From positions 22,436 to 86,435 of the forward strand of contig CAJOHO010000016.1 of the NCBI GenBank assembly GCA_905234555.1: 64,000 nt of DNA, given 5' to 3'. The translations under genes and the position numbers were made by a program. This document shows positions 52,128 to 60,489 of this stretch, one piece after another (the stretch's first letter is position 1; every line of letters starts with the position of its first letter). This DNA comes from an uncultured Bacteroidaceae bacterium. Its GTDB lineage: Bacteria > Bacteroidota > Bacteroidia > Bacteroidales > Bacteroidaceae. The notes under the pieces are model-generated. The model worked only from the letters and a program-made list of their open reading frames with translations. It ran no database searches and was not told the DNA's origin.

Positions 52128-55121
52128 CTACTTCTTTATCTGGAATTTCTTGATGAATCTGCGGGCAGCGCCGTTTGTAGCCCAAGCTGAGTCGTAGCGG
52201 CCGTCCGTCAACGGCTCGAAGTTGAGCACGTCGTTCAGACCATGCAGTACGATGAATGAAGAGGCGGCGATGCGCTTGTTCTCAATCACATAGTCACGAG
52301 CCAGTTGGTTCTTGAAGTTCGGGTCGATATTCACGGTCTTGCCGGAAAGGTCTGTCAGACTGAGTGTACCGTTACCTTGTGAGGATACCGTCAGTTTGCA
52401 ATAAGTACCTGTAGTGTTGTTTACAGTTGCCGTTTCATAGTCAAAGCTCTGGAGAGCTGGTGTGTCGGCAAAGATGCTGTTGTCCTGGAAGTGGTACTTG
52501 AGGAAGTTGGTGAGGTAGGTCACCATCGCTGCTGCCTTTGGTGCAACAGCGTTCAGTTCGGCTTCTTCCAAAGTGGTGGCGAATTCACCTTCTGCCACTT
52601 CTTCAATCTTCAACAAGTCCATAATCTCTTCCCATGTAGGCAGACCATTGTCAATGGCCCTTTGAATAGCAGCATCGTCAGGAAGATAGACCGTATAGCG
52701 GTAGTTGTTGAAGAAACGGACATTGGTTGCTTTCGTTACTTCCGAACCGTCGTACTTGTCGAAGCAAGGAATACCATTACGGTTTTCGAAAATCTGATAG
52801 CGCTTGTAGTATTCAGCATCGGTCTTGTACAGTACGGCACCTTCCTCGTCCCTGTTCAGGATGGTCTTCAGAGCATCCAAAATCGGTTCGATGTTAGTTT
52901 CGCAGAGTTCAAAGAACTTGCCGTAGTTCTCACGGTTGTTGTACATGATGCTGTAAGCTGATTCGATGGTCGGAACAATCGGACCGTCCAGTTGGTAAGC
53001 CATACCGTTACCGTTACCGTTGGTCTCGCGAGTCTTGTCATCGAAACGGGTTACTGTGCACACTTCATCGTGGGCAATTCCCCAGCCGCCTTTCACAGTC
53101 ATACCGTTCTCGCGTCTTGAGGCATTCTCCACATAGATGGGAGCACCGTTCTTGGCAAGGAAGTAGTGTTGGTTGCACTCTATACCAGTCTGCGTCTCAT
53201 CGATGCCAGTGGTTTCAGAGTGGTCTTCATGCACCACAGTGTGAGTCTCCAGAATGTCGTTCAGACGATTGTACAATTCTGTGTTATTGGCTGCACCACC
53301 TGCTGTCGTGAGGGCAGAAGACTCATCAATAGAATAGGTGCCAGAGGGGTAGTCGTAAATTAGTCTGTAGGAAGTGCCACGCAGACGGTTGTCACCCGAC
53401 TTGCTGGGATCCCATTCGAAGTAAATGGCGCGACGCTTGTCGCTACCTAATGTAAAGGAAACGGGGTCGATATACCAGAAACCGTCTCTTGGCGTAAAGA
53501 AGCTGAAGCGTGAACTCATGGCCAACAGGTAGGCGTTGAAGTTCACCTTCGTTCCGTTTTCCTTCAAGTCCTGAATAGCGTAGTTCATCACGGCCATATC
53601 CTGGCTGACGAATGCTGGAGCTGATACTGCAGCATACTGAGCTGGAGTCAGCACCTCGTCCATCAGGTAGATGGCTCCGTTATTAGCCAGCAGCACTTTC
53701 TCAATCTTGTCCAGGTGCGTCTCGTCCAGCATCGGGTCTTGAGCATCGTCCTTCACGGTTTCGAACTTGCTGGGAACGGTGTTGCAGAACTGTGTCTTCA
53801 TCAGGTTACGCATCAGAGCTGACAGTTTCTCAATAGGAATCATGTCGAGCGCACGGTAGATGTTCTCCAAGTCGTCCGGACCCTTCACCTGTGCCAACTC
53901 TTCTGGAGCGTAGGCATCGAGGAGGAAGCGTCCACCACCGCTTTGCTCGAAGAAGTATTCATAGAGACGAGAATCTGTAGGTGCAAAGATTACACCCATA
54001 TCAGCTTCTTTGTCAACGTCGCTGGCAGAGCGGTATTCGTTCCAACCTGGGTCGAACAGCAGACCGTAAGAGACTGCGTTGCCTGCAGGGTTGTTCTGTG
54101 GATCGGTACCGGCATCGTTGCGAAGCTCATGCACACCCTTTGTCTTGCTGGCATCCTTATCCTGATAGTTGAAATAACGCTTCTCAAAGACGGAATCGAC
54201 ATCGTTACCGTAGAGCAGACGGTAGCTGTCGGTCAGCGACTGGCTGTAGATAGGAACTGAGAAGCGGTCGAGCATGTGGCTGAAGATGGTAGTCTCACCG
54301 TTAGTACGCATCGTTTCTGCCATGTTCGACGGCGTGAGCAGCACGCGGTCCATACGGTTGATGTATCCGTTCTGGCAGACGATGTCCTGCTCAATGATTT
54401 TGCTGTCGTAGATGTAAGCATCTTTCTTAGAACGCTCACGTCCAACGATAATCTTGAAGTCCTCATCCGTGATGCCGTTCTCTGCCATCTGGGTGGCGAG
54501 GAAGTGAGTCATCATAGGCGCACTGTTGTCGAGTGCCATGCGGATACCCTTCGAGCGGAAACGGGTCCAGTAGTCAATGTCCTCTGGGTTGTAGGTGATG
54601 GGCAGCTCGCTGCCTTCGAAGTGAGGCACAGAGTCGAGCACCGTTGCTGCAGTCTCACGGCGCAGGCACTGTCCTAAGTTCGGACGGGAGTTCAGTGTGC
54701 TACCCGAAGCCGGAGTACTCGACATCATCTCCAGCAAGTAAGCGTTGTTCACCATTGCCGAGTTGAGAATCAGTTTCTTCTGATTCAGCGACAACTCGTC
54801 ATAACTCTTCACACCCCAAGGGTTGTTCTGGTAAAACTCTGCAAAAGCGGCGTCATCAGCCACAAACAGCGTCTTACTACCTGTCTTTGCCAGCACTTCG
54901 GCATAGTTCAAGTCGTCGATCAGACGCACGAAGTTCTGATAGGTCACGCCAGTCTCTTTGGGTGGATTCTGAAGGTACTCATAGATGCTCTGATTCAGAT
55001 AGCCGGGCTTCGTGTCATCCCAACTATAATCGTCCGAACAAGCAGCGAGACCACCACACAAGAAAAGCGCACACATAGAACGAGTCCATGCGCGTCCAAT
55101 CCAATTGAAGCGGTTGTTCAT
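52128..55121 (-). CDS. Large fasciclin-domain lipoprotein (997 residues), first gene of the Sus-like locus
   Basis: The signal peptide has a lipobox at LAAC (Cys 28). Several FAS1-type units occur: VRLIDDLNYAEVLAKTGSKT with LFVADDAAFAEFYQ (about 65-95), NGYINRMDRVLLTPSNM (about 245), a segment GVIFAPTDSRLYEYFF (about 375-390) and a last one near 825-960 with YTVYLPDDAAIQRAIDNG and SFIVLHGLNDVLNF. At this length it may carry four or five FAS1 repeats. It leads a run of same-strand genes (SusC, SusD, two fasciclins, SusC, SusD, GH27, transporter) and probably marks the operon start. A -7-like TAAATTTG lies upstream at 55180-55173, with no clear -33. Confidence 0.8.
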   Translation of the reverse strand: MNNRFNWIGRAWTRSMCALFLCGGLAACSDDYSWDDTKPGYLNQSIYEYLQNPPKETGVTYQNFVRLIDDLNYAEVLAKTGSKTLFVADDAAFAEFYQNNPWGVKSYDELSLNQKKLILNSAMVNNAYLLEMMSSTPASGSTLNSRPNLGQCLRRETAATVLDSVPHFEGSELPITYNPEDIDYWTRFRSKGIRMALDNSAPMMTHFLATQMAENGITDEDFKIIVGRERSKKDAYIYDSKIIEQDIVCQNGYINRMDRVLLTPSNMAETMRTNGETTIFSHMLDRFSVPIYSQSLTDSYRLLYGNDVDSVFEKRYFNYQDKDASKTKGVHELRNDAGTDPQNNPAGNAVSYGLLFDPGWNEYRSASDVDKEADMGVIFAPTDSRLYEYFFEQSGGGRFLLDAYAPEELAQVKGPDDLENIYRALDMIPIEKLSALMRNLMKTQFCNTVPSKFETVKDDAQDPMLDETHLDKIEKVLLANNGAIYLMDEVLTPAQYAAVSAPAFVSQDMAVMNYAIQDLKENGTKVNFNAYLLAMSSRFSFFTPRDGFWYIDPVSFTLGSDKRRAIYFEWDPSKSGDNRLRGTSYRLIYDYPSGTYSIDESSALTTAGGAANNTELYNRLNDILETHTVVHEDHSETTGIDETQTGIECNQHYFLAKNGAPIYVENASRRENGMTVKGGWGIAHDEVCTVTRFDDKTRETNGNGNGMAYQLDGPIVPTIESAYSIMYNNRENYGKFFELCETNIEPILDALKTILNRDEEGAVLYKTDAEYYKRYQIFENRNGIPCFDKYDGSEVTKATNVRFFNNYRYTVYLPDDAAIQRAIDNGLPTWEEIMDLLKIEEVAEGEFATTLEEAELNAVAPKAAAMVTYLTNFLKYHFQDNSIFADTPALQSFDYETATVNNTTGTYCKLTVSSQGNGTLSLTDLSGKTVNIDPNFKNQLARDYVIENKRIAASSFIVLHGLNDVLNFEPLTDGRYDSAWATNGAARRFIKKFQIKK

Positions 55122-55172
55122 TGTTTGGTTCTTTTTATGATTAGTTAAAAAATATTAGTCCTATAAGTTCGC

Positions 55173-55180
55173 AAATTTAC
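55173..55180 (-). promoter_or_regulatory. Possible -7 box before the fasciclin/Sus locus
   Basis: TAAATTTG on the minus strand fits TAnnTTTG, about 50 bp upstream of the first gene. No TTTG lies at the right distance, so an activator may be needed, as is common for Sus-like loci. Confidence 0.35.
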
Positions 55181-55260
55181 ATCTTTTAAATAATATGACG
55201 GCTATGCAGGACACGAACTCTCTTTATATTTAACATTATTTAGCACTGAATCCGCTGTTT

Positions 55261-55947
55261 TTAATTTCCTTCCTCCTTTATGTATTCAATTGCTCTGTTA
55301 ATATAATTCAGGAATGGAAGGGTGGGGCGGAACATTTCTGCTACGCGTTTGGCGAGGTCTGGAGCCAAGATGAAATCCGTATCTACGCGCGCCCACGCGC
55401 AATATACCTTATATTTAAGGTACTCGCTGTAGGGTTGGTCGGCAGGAAAACCTTGTGGCACTCGCTTGAGGGCAAAGTCGCTGTCGAGCTTGAACTGCGG
55501 AGCCATCTGCTGAAGGATCTCTGCGAAGTCACCGTCTCCGTTCTGGATGTCTTCGCGGATGGTGCGCAGCACCTTCGGTTCGCAGCAGTAGTCTCCGGCT
55601 GCCAGCATGTGTCCGTCGGGATAAGTATCACCGTCGCCGGTTCCGATATGGAAATAATAGCCGGAATAGCCGGACTTCTTGCCGCCTCGGCAGACATAAC
55701 ATCCGAAGTGGGTCTTGTACGGCGATTTGTCCTTTGAGAAACGGACATCGCGATAAATGCGATAAGTGCAGTCCTTCACTGTGAGGTCGCGCACGGTTTC
55801 GTCATATTCTCCGATGCGGGCAATCAGTTCTTCCGCAAATCGGTTGAACTTCGCTTGCACGACTTTGTATTCTTCTTTGTGCGCCATGAACCATTCGCGG
55901 TTGTTGTTTGCTTTCAGCTGGCGCAGGAAATGTAGTATTTCTTTCAT
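55261..55947 (-). CDS. DUF2461 family protein
   Basis: 228 residues from the ATG at 55947 (MKEILHFLRQLKANNNREWF); the longer frame to 56031 runs through the promoter. The family hallmark is the opening LRQLKANNNREWFMAHKEEY, followed by YRIYRDVRFSKDKSPYKTHFG and a glycine-rich GYYFHIGTGDGDTYPDG stretch. DUF2461 proteins (TIGR02453) are widespread and uncharacterised; the conserved Arg/Lys/His residues suggest nucleotide or nucleic acid binding, which is inference. Divergent from the FAD oxidoreductase gene. Confidence 0.85.
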   Translation of the reverse strand: MKEILHFLRQLKANNNREWFMAHKEEYKVVQAKFNRFAEELIARIGEYDETVRDLTVKDCTYRIYRDVRFSKDKSPYKTHFGCYVCRGGKKSGYSGYYFHIGTGDGDTYPDGHMLAAGDYCCEPKVLRTIREDIQNGDGDFAEILQQMAPQFKLDSDFALKRVPQGFPADQPYSEYLKYKVYCAWARVDTDFILAPDLAKRVAEMFRPTLPFLNYINRAIEYIKEEGN

Positions 55948-55967
55948 AGGCAAATGAATTTGTGTTG

Positions 55968-55999
55968 CAAAATTAAAAAGAATAATCGGGTTTGCCAAA
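55968..55999 (-). promoter_or_regulatory. Promoter of the DUF2461 gene
   Basis: On the minus strand TTTG (55999-55996), a 20-bp spacer and TAATTTTG (55975-55968) match the consensus, 21 bp before the ATG. Confidence 0.65.
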
Positions 56000-56029
56000 A
56001 GTTTCAAAAAAAAACCGTAACTTCGCAGC

Positions 56030-57688
56030 ATGATTCAGGAATTTCAATTGCGAGTTCTGCCCGAACAGGCAGCAAACGAACAGAATATCCTTCGCTTTTT
56101 GCAGACTGAAAGAGGACTGAATCCTCGTGAGGTGCGACATGTGCGAGTGCTCAAACGGAGTATCGACGCACGTCAGCGCACCATCTATGTCAATCTCAAG
56201 GTGCGGGTCTATCTCAACGAAGAGCCAGAGGACGACGTCTTCCAGCGAACGGAGTACCGACAGGTGGATGACTGTCCGCAGGCTATTGTCGTGGGTGCTG
56301 GTCCTGGTGGACTCTTTGCTGCCTTGCGACTGATAGAGTTGGGAATTCGTCCTATTGTCGTGGAACGCGGAAAGAATGTCCACGAACGTCGCAAGGATAT
56401 AGCACGCATCTCTCGTGAGCACGAGGTGAATCCTGAGTCCAACTACAGTTTTGGCGAGGGTGGGGCAGGAGCTTTCTCCGACGGAAAGCTCTACACACGC
56501 AGCAAGAAGCGTGGTTCTGTGGAGAAGATTCTCAACGTGTTCTGCCAGCATGGCGCCTCCACTTCCATCCTTGTCGATGCTCATCCCCATATCGGTACAG
56601 ACAAACTTCCCAAAGTCATAGAAGCGATGCGCAACACCATCATTGCCTGTGGTGGTGAAGTGCATTTCGAAACAAAGATGACTGCCTTGTTAATGGAAGA
56701 CGACAGAGTAGTAGGTATCGAAGCCGTCAATTCTTCACCTTCCACTCCAAATTCTTCACTCTTCACTCTTCACTCTTCACTTTCTACTCTCCACGGTCCG
56801 GTTATCTTAGCTACAGGCCACTCGGCACGCGATGTGTATCGTTGGTTGGCGTTCAATGGTGTGGAGATCGAAGCCAAGGATATAGCTGTGGGTGTGCGTC
56901 TCGAACACCCTGCCGAACTCATTGACAAGATTCAGTACCATAATAAATATGGAAAAGGGAAGTACCTGCCTACCGCTGAGTACAGTTTTGTCACGCAGGT
57001 GGAAGGCAGAGGTGTCTATAGCTTCTGCATGTGTCCTGGCGGAACAGTTGTTCCAGCTGCTAGCGGACCAGAGCAAGTTGTTGTGAACGGTATGTCCAAC
57101 TCCCTGCGCAATTCGCCTTGGAGCAACAGCGGAATGGTTGTTGAACTTCGCGTAGAAGACCTCGGTCGTGTGTTCGGCGGTTCTCTTTCTGGATCGAAGG
57201 ATAGTGTGTTCGGCGGTTTTCCCGCCGAATCGAAAGAGCTATCTATGCTCTCCTTTCAGGAGCACCTCGAGCGCTTGGCTTGGCAGCAGGGAGGACGTCG
57301 TCAGACCGCTCCGGCACAGCGGATGGCTGACTTTGTCAACAAACGTCTTTCTGCCGACCTTCCTGCCACTTCCTATAGTGCAGGGTTGGTGAGTACGCCG
57401 CTCCATTTCTGGATGCCTGAGTTCATCTCTTCTCGTCTTCGTCAAGGATTCCTGAACTTCGGAAAGTCTTCGCATGGCTTCCTCACCAACGAAGCAGTTA
57501 TGATTGGCGTAGAGACCCGAACCAGCAGTCCCGTTCGCATCCTTCGCAACGGTGAAACTCTCCAGCATATCCGTCTGCGTGGACTCTTCCCCTGTGGTGA
57601 AGGTGCTGGTTACGCAGGCGGAATTGTCTCTGCCGGCATTGATGGCGAACGTTGTGCCGACATGCTCGCCGCCTACTTGAAACAATAA
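56030..57688 (+). CDS. FAD-dependent oxidoreductase (COG2509-type)
   Basis: 552 residues. A short N-terminal domain (about 1-85) precedes the Rossmann FAD-binding motif VVGAGPGGLFAALRLIELG (about 85-105). Further family motifs are NYSFGEGGAGAFSDGKLYTR, VILATGHSARDVY, and the C-terminal GLFPCGEGAGYAGGIVSAG. The substrate of this family is not established. The gene carries two in-frame low-complexity insertions: Ser/Leu/His-rich residues at about 236-258 from a CTCTTCACT repeat, and a 12-residue duplication at about 380-403 (VFGGSLSGSKDS then VFGGFPAESKEL) made from a REP-like palindrome. Both lie between conserved blocks, so the enzyme may remain active. Confidence 0.85.
   Translation: MIQEFQLRVLPEQAANEQNILRFLQTERGLNPREVRHVRVLKRSIDARQRTIYVNLKVRVYLNEEPEDDVFQRTEYRQVDDCPQAIVVGAGPGGLFAALRLIELGIRPIVVERGKNVHERRKDIARISREHEVNPESNYSFGEGGAGAFSDGKLYTRSKKRGSVEKILNVFCQHGASTSILVDAHPHIGTDKLPKVIEAMRNTIIACGGEVHFETKMTALLMEDDRVVGIEAVNSSPSTPNSSLFTLHSSLSTLHGPVILATGHSARDVYRWLAFNGVEIEAKDIAVGVRLEHPAELIDKIQYHNKYGKGKYLPTAEYSFVTQVEGRGVYSFCMCPGGTVVPAASGPEQVVVNGMSNSLRNSPWSNSGMVVELRVEDLGRVFGGSLSGSKDSVFGGFPAESKELSMLSFQEHLERLAWQQGGRRQTAPAQRMADFVNKRLSADLPATSYSAGLVSTPLHFWMPEFISSRLRQGFLNFGKSSHGFLTNEAVMIGVETRTSSPVRILRNGETLQHIRLRGLFPCGEGAGYAGGIVSAGIDGERCADMLAAYLKQ
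56736..56800 (+). repeat. In-frame CTCTTCACT-type repeat within the oxidoreductase gene
   Basis: Several near-9-bp units (CTCTTCACT) code for Ser/Leu/Thr/His-rich residues at about 236-258 between the conserved VVGIEA and VILATGH segments. Confidence 0.6.
57168..57231 (+). repeat. In-frame REP-like element (family C) with 36-bp duplication
   Basis: GTGTGTTCGGCGGTT occurs at 57168 and 57204, a 36-bp step. The second copy continues as the palindrome TTCGGCGGTTTTCCCGCCGAA, matching the intergenic copy at 33157-33177. Confidence 0.65.
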
Positions 57689-57764
57689 AGTCACAGTGCC
57701 TCGCGGTTTCGCCGTGAGGTCTTGAGAAATAAAGTCACAGTGCCTCACGGTTTCGCCGTGAGGT
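57684..57764. repeat. Two REP-like palindromes (family B)
   Basis: AATAAAGTCACAGTGCCTC and a palindrome CCTC(G/A)CGG-TTTCG-CCGTGAGG are repeated at a 44-bp step (hairpins 57699-57719 and 57743-57763). The first unit overlaps the oxidoreductase stop codon. Confidence 0.7.
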
Positions 57765-57786
57765 CCCCCATAACAACAAAACAACA

Positions 57787-58422
57787 ATGAAAAAGATTCT
57801 TCTTTTGTCTGCATTTTTCTTTTCTTGCTTGGCTTCTCAGGCTCAGTTTGCCAAGCTCGACCGCTATCCTCAGATTCCTGAAGCCTACGACATCTTCTTC
57901 GTGGAAACGGTGCGCGACTTTGCCACCAATGTTCTCCACTCCAACTATGGTCAGTATTTTGGGCAGTTCACCCCAGACGGTGAAGCCTTTGGCTATGGTG
58001 TGTTCTATACCGATCCCGACGGAATGATCATTGGTCAGTTCTACAAAGGTGAACTGCTCCAAGGCATTCGCATGGGTTCTGAAACCGTACAAGTGGGTTC
58101 AACTTCCCACTACACCGTTTATGACCTGAAGACAGCCGAAGTGGAATGTATCATGAAAGACGGGAACCGCTATCTGCCTGATGCGGAACGCAAGGAACAA
58201 TGGAAGTATGTGCAGATGAAATATGCCAACGGAGCGAAATACGTAGGTGAAACGGTCAACGGAAAGCGCGACGGTTTCGGCATCTATTATTATGCCGACG
58301 GCGACTACTACTTCGGACGTTTTGCCGATGATAAGCCTGTTGGTTACGGCGCCACTTTCAAGACAGACAACCGAGTTCTCATCCAGCATTGGGACAAAAA
58401 AACAGCAAATACAGGGAACTAA
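57787..58422 (+). CDS. Secreted MORN-repeat protein
   Basis: 211 residues with a signal peptide ending ASQAQ (residue ~20). MORN-like units with the YxGxFxxGxxxGxGxxY pattern occur at about 55-80 (YGQYFGQFTPDGEAFGYGVF) and 155-195 (YVGETVNGKRDGFGIYYYAD, then YYFGRFADDKPVGYGATF). MORN repeats form beta hairpins that bind lipids or proteins. In Bacteroidetes such proteins are periplasmic or surface proteins of unknown role. It follows the palindromic pair by 23 bp and ends before a hairpin shared with the ispF side. Confidence 0.75.
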   Translation: MKKILLLSAFFFSCLASQAQFAKLDRYPQIPEAYDIFFVETVRDFATNVLHSNYGQYFGQFTPDGEAFGYGVFYTDPDGMIIGQFYKGELLQGIRMGSETVQVGSTSHYTVYDLKTAEVECIMKDGNRYLPDAERKEQWKYVQMKYANGAKYVGETVNGKRDGFGIYYYADGDYYFGRFADDKPVGYGATFKTDNRVLIQHWDKKTANTGN

Positions 58423-58473
58423 CAGCTCTGTCCTTTTATTTTTCAAAAATGTTTTTTGGCGTTATCCTACACT

Positions 58474-58516
58474 AAATTGGCTCAACCTGCTGTACCCTAG
58501 CAAGTTGAGCCAATTT
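58474..58516. terminator. Bidirectional hairpin between MORN gene and ispF
   Basis: AAATTGGCTCAAC and GTTGAGCCAATTT pair perfectly (13 bp), extended by TGCT/AGCA, with a 7-nt loop. It lies between convergent genes and can end both transcripts, although the T runs are weak. Confidence 0.55.
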
Positions 58517-58570
58517 ATCATACACTTATCCTACACTTATCCTACACCTATCCTACACCTATCCTACACT
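58517..58570. repeat. 11-bp tandem repeats at the ispF 3' end
   Basis: Five units close to ATCCTACACYT at an 11-bp period (58517, 58528, 58539, 58550, 58561). The ispF stop codon (58559-58561) lies inside, so repeat DNA encodes the last residues SVG. Confidence 0.75.
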
Positions 58571-59089
58571 AAACGGCTTTTGTTGAGACAGATTCTTAAC
58601 AATTTCTACGGATTCGGCGCTCTTTTCGATGAGGGCAACTGCGTAGGCGCTGATGCCTTCTTCACGACCTGTAAAGCCGAGTCGTTCTGTCGTCGTTGCC
58701 TTGATGCTAAAGTCGTCTGGGTCGATACCCATCACGTCGGCTAAGGTCTGTTGCATCTGAGGAATGTGAGGGTTAATCTTGGGCCGTTCCGCACAGATGG
58801 TGGCGTCGATATTTCCAACGATATAACCTTTTTCTGCGATAAGGGCAATGACTTTGCGCAAAAGGATTTTGCTGTCTATGTTCTCGTATTCGCCTGCTGT
58901 GTCAGGGAAATGATAACCGATATCCCTTAAGTTGGCAGCCCCCAAGAGTGCGTCGCAAATAGCATGAATCAGCACATCGGCATCGCTGTGACCTAAGAGT
59001 CCCAATGTGTGGGGAATACGTATTCCACCCAACCAGAGTTCTCTGTCGGGAACCAGTTTGTGAACATCGAAGCCAAAACCAATTCTCAT
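58559..59089 (-). CDS. ispF: 2-C-methyl-D-erythritol 2,4-cyclodiphosphate synthase (IspF)
   Basis: 176 residues from the ATG at 59089 (MRIGFGFDVHKL). An in-frame ATG at 59101 and an upstream KPI-repeat frame exist but lack family support. IspF makes the cyclic diphosphate intermediate of the non-mevalonate isoprenoid pathway. Seen: zinc ligands Asp and His in GFDVHKL, GLLGHSDADVLIHAICDALLGAANLRDIG (HSDADV is the signature), the ENIDSK stretch and NIDATICAERPKI, and the C-terminal KATTTERLGFTGREEGISA. All catalytic features are intact. Both gene ends touch short tandem repeats. Confidence 0.95.
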   Translation of the reverse strand: MRIGFGFDVHKLVPDRELWLGGIRIPHTLGLLGHSDADVLIHAICDALLGAANLRDIGYHFPDTAGEYENIDSKILLRKVIALIAEKGYIVGNIDATICAERPKINPHIPQMQQTLADVMGIDPDDFSIKATTTERLGFTGREEGISAYAVALIEKSAESVEIVKNLSQQKPFSVG

Positions 59090-59100
59090 CTTATAATTCA

Positions 59101-59154
59101 TGGGTTTGATGGGTCTTATGGGTTTAATGGGTTGGATGGGCTTTATGGGTTTGT
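59101..59154 (-). repeat. 9-bp tandem repeats before ispF (KPI/RPI/QPI frame)
   Basis: Six 9-bp units related to AAACCCAT(A/C) stand immediately upstream of ispF. They are open in the ispF frame as Lys-Pro-Ile repeats and reach an in-frame ATG at 59101. Copy-number change keeps the frame. Confidence 0.7.
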
Positions 59155-59163
59155 AGGTATATA

Positions 59164-59200
59164 CTCCCCTCCCTGCAGGGAGGGGCAAGGGGGTGGGTCC
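59164..59200. repeat. C/T-G/A palindromic repeat (family E)
   Basis: CCCCTCCCTGCAGGGAGGGG followed by CAAGGGGGTGGG, in the gap between porV and ispF. The palindrome is nearly perfect over 20 bp. Confidence 0.65.
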
Positions 59201-59207
59201 TCCCTTA

Positions 59208-60422
59208 TTATCTCCTCCTTCCCAACAAATCGCTGATTCCGTCCATGTCGAAGGCGAGGGAGAAGCGGAGGGTTTGGTCGAGCGGGTTGCTCTGGGACGC
59301 AGAGATAATATAACCGGCGTCGATGGAGAACACGTTCATCTTGAAGCCAGCACCCACCGTCCAGTATTTGCGGTTTCCTTTGTTGGGATGTTCGTAGTGG
59401 TAGCCGGCACGCAGGAAGAACTTGTTGTTGTAGCAGTACTCCGCACCTACGCTCCAGCTGATTTCCTGCAATTCCTCCTTCGCACCGTTGGGAGCATCGT
59501 GGAACGACTTGAAGATACCGCTGATGGGCGACACGTTGTAGTAGCCTTCGTTCATCAGCCAGGTGGTGTAGCCTGAATAGTTCTCCTTTTCTATCTCGCG
59601 CTGATCTTCGGGCAAAGTCTCGAGGTATTGATCCATCGTCGGACGGGTTGGTACCAGCAGTTTGTTGGCATCGGCAGAGAACGAAATCGTGTTGAATTCG
59701 TCAATAGGCACCATGAGCGAAGCACCCAGACGCAGGTTCGTAGGAAGGAACTCGCTGGTATTTCCGTCATCGTACGAAATCTTAGAACCGATGTTCGAAA
59801 TGTTCAGACCCCAGCTCAGCTGCGACTCGCGATGTCCTAAGTTGATGTAGCCGTTGTGGTAAAGGGCGATGTCGGCAGCAAAGGCTGAACCTGGTGTCGT
59901 TTCGTCGTCCTGCTTGTAAGCCAAGTCCGAATAGATGAAACGAAGGGCAACGGCAGCCGAGAAGTTTTCGCTCAGCATACGCGAGTAGGCTGCATCGATT
60001 GACATTTCGTAGGGCTTGATGGTCTCAGCGTTTTCGTCGTAGCTGTTCACATACACTTCGCCCAGCGAGAAATATCTTAACGATGCGGAAAGGGCGTCAT
60101 AGTCGCCGATGCGGTAATAGCCTGTCAGGTTGGCAAGGTCGATATCGCTGACCAGCTGGCGCAACCAAGGTGTATAGTTCACGGCAACACCTGCTCGGCT
60201 GATGGTGAACGGGTACTTGGCTGGGTTCCAGTATTGTGAGTTGACGTCTGGGTCTGTGGCTGCACCTACGTCACCCATAGCGCCGGCACGCGCATCGGGT
60301 GCAATGGCGAGTGAGTTGACGCCGTAATAGACGGGGTTGAGTTGGTTCTTGACATCCTGAGCCTGTGCCGTCAGCGTGAAGGCACAAAAGGCAAGAAGCG
60401 TGAGAAGCGTTTTCTGATTCAT
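59208..60422 (-). CDS. porV: T9SS outer membrane protein PorV
   Basis: 404 residues with a signal peptide ending TAQAQ. It then has the PorV/LptO opening (NPVYYGVNSLAIAPDARAGAMGDVGAATDPDVNSQYWNPAKYPF in order, of which the LAIAPDARAGAMG and QYWNPAKYPF parts are the signature) and a 14-strand beta-barrel ending in DQTLRFSLAFDMDG. PorV is the shuttle of the type IX attachment complex: it carries cargo from the translocon SprA to the PorU sortase. The gene lies just downstream of porU in the same direction, an arrangement seen in Bacteroidetes. Several T9SS-tailed proteins in this window would be clients. Confidence 0.9.
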   Translation of the reverse strand: MNQKTLLTLLAFCAFTLTAQAQDVKNQLNPVYYGVNSLAIAPDARAGAMGDVGAATDPDVNSQYWNPAKYPFTISRAGVAVNYTPWLRQLVSDIDLANLTGYYRIGDYDALSASLRYFSLGEVYVNSYDENAETIKPYEMSIDAAYSRMLSENFSAAVALRFIYSDLAYKQDDETTPGSAFAADIALYHNGYINLGHRESQLSWGLNISNIGSKISYDDGNTSEFLPTNLRLGASLMVPIDEFNTISFSADANKLLVPTRPTMDQYLETLPEDQREIEKENYSGYTTWLMNEGYYNVSPISGIFKSFHDAPNGAKEELQEISWSVGAEYCYNNKFFLRAGYHYEHPNKGNRKYWTVGAGFKMNVFSIDAGYIISASQSNPLDQTLRFSLAFDMDGISDLLGRRR

Positions 60423-60489
60423 TATGATGTTGTTTCTTTTCAGTTCTTAGTTAATAACGTCAGATCCGCCGTTTTATTGTGCTGAACGC

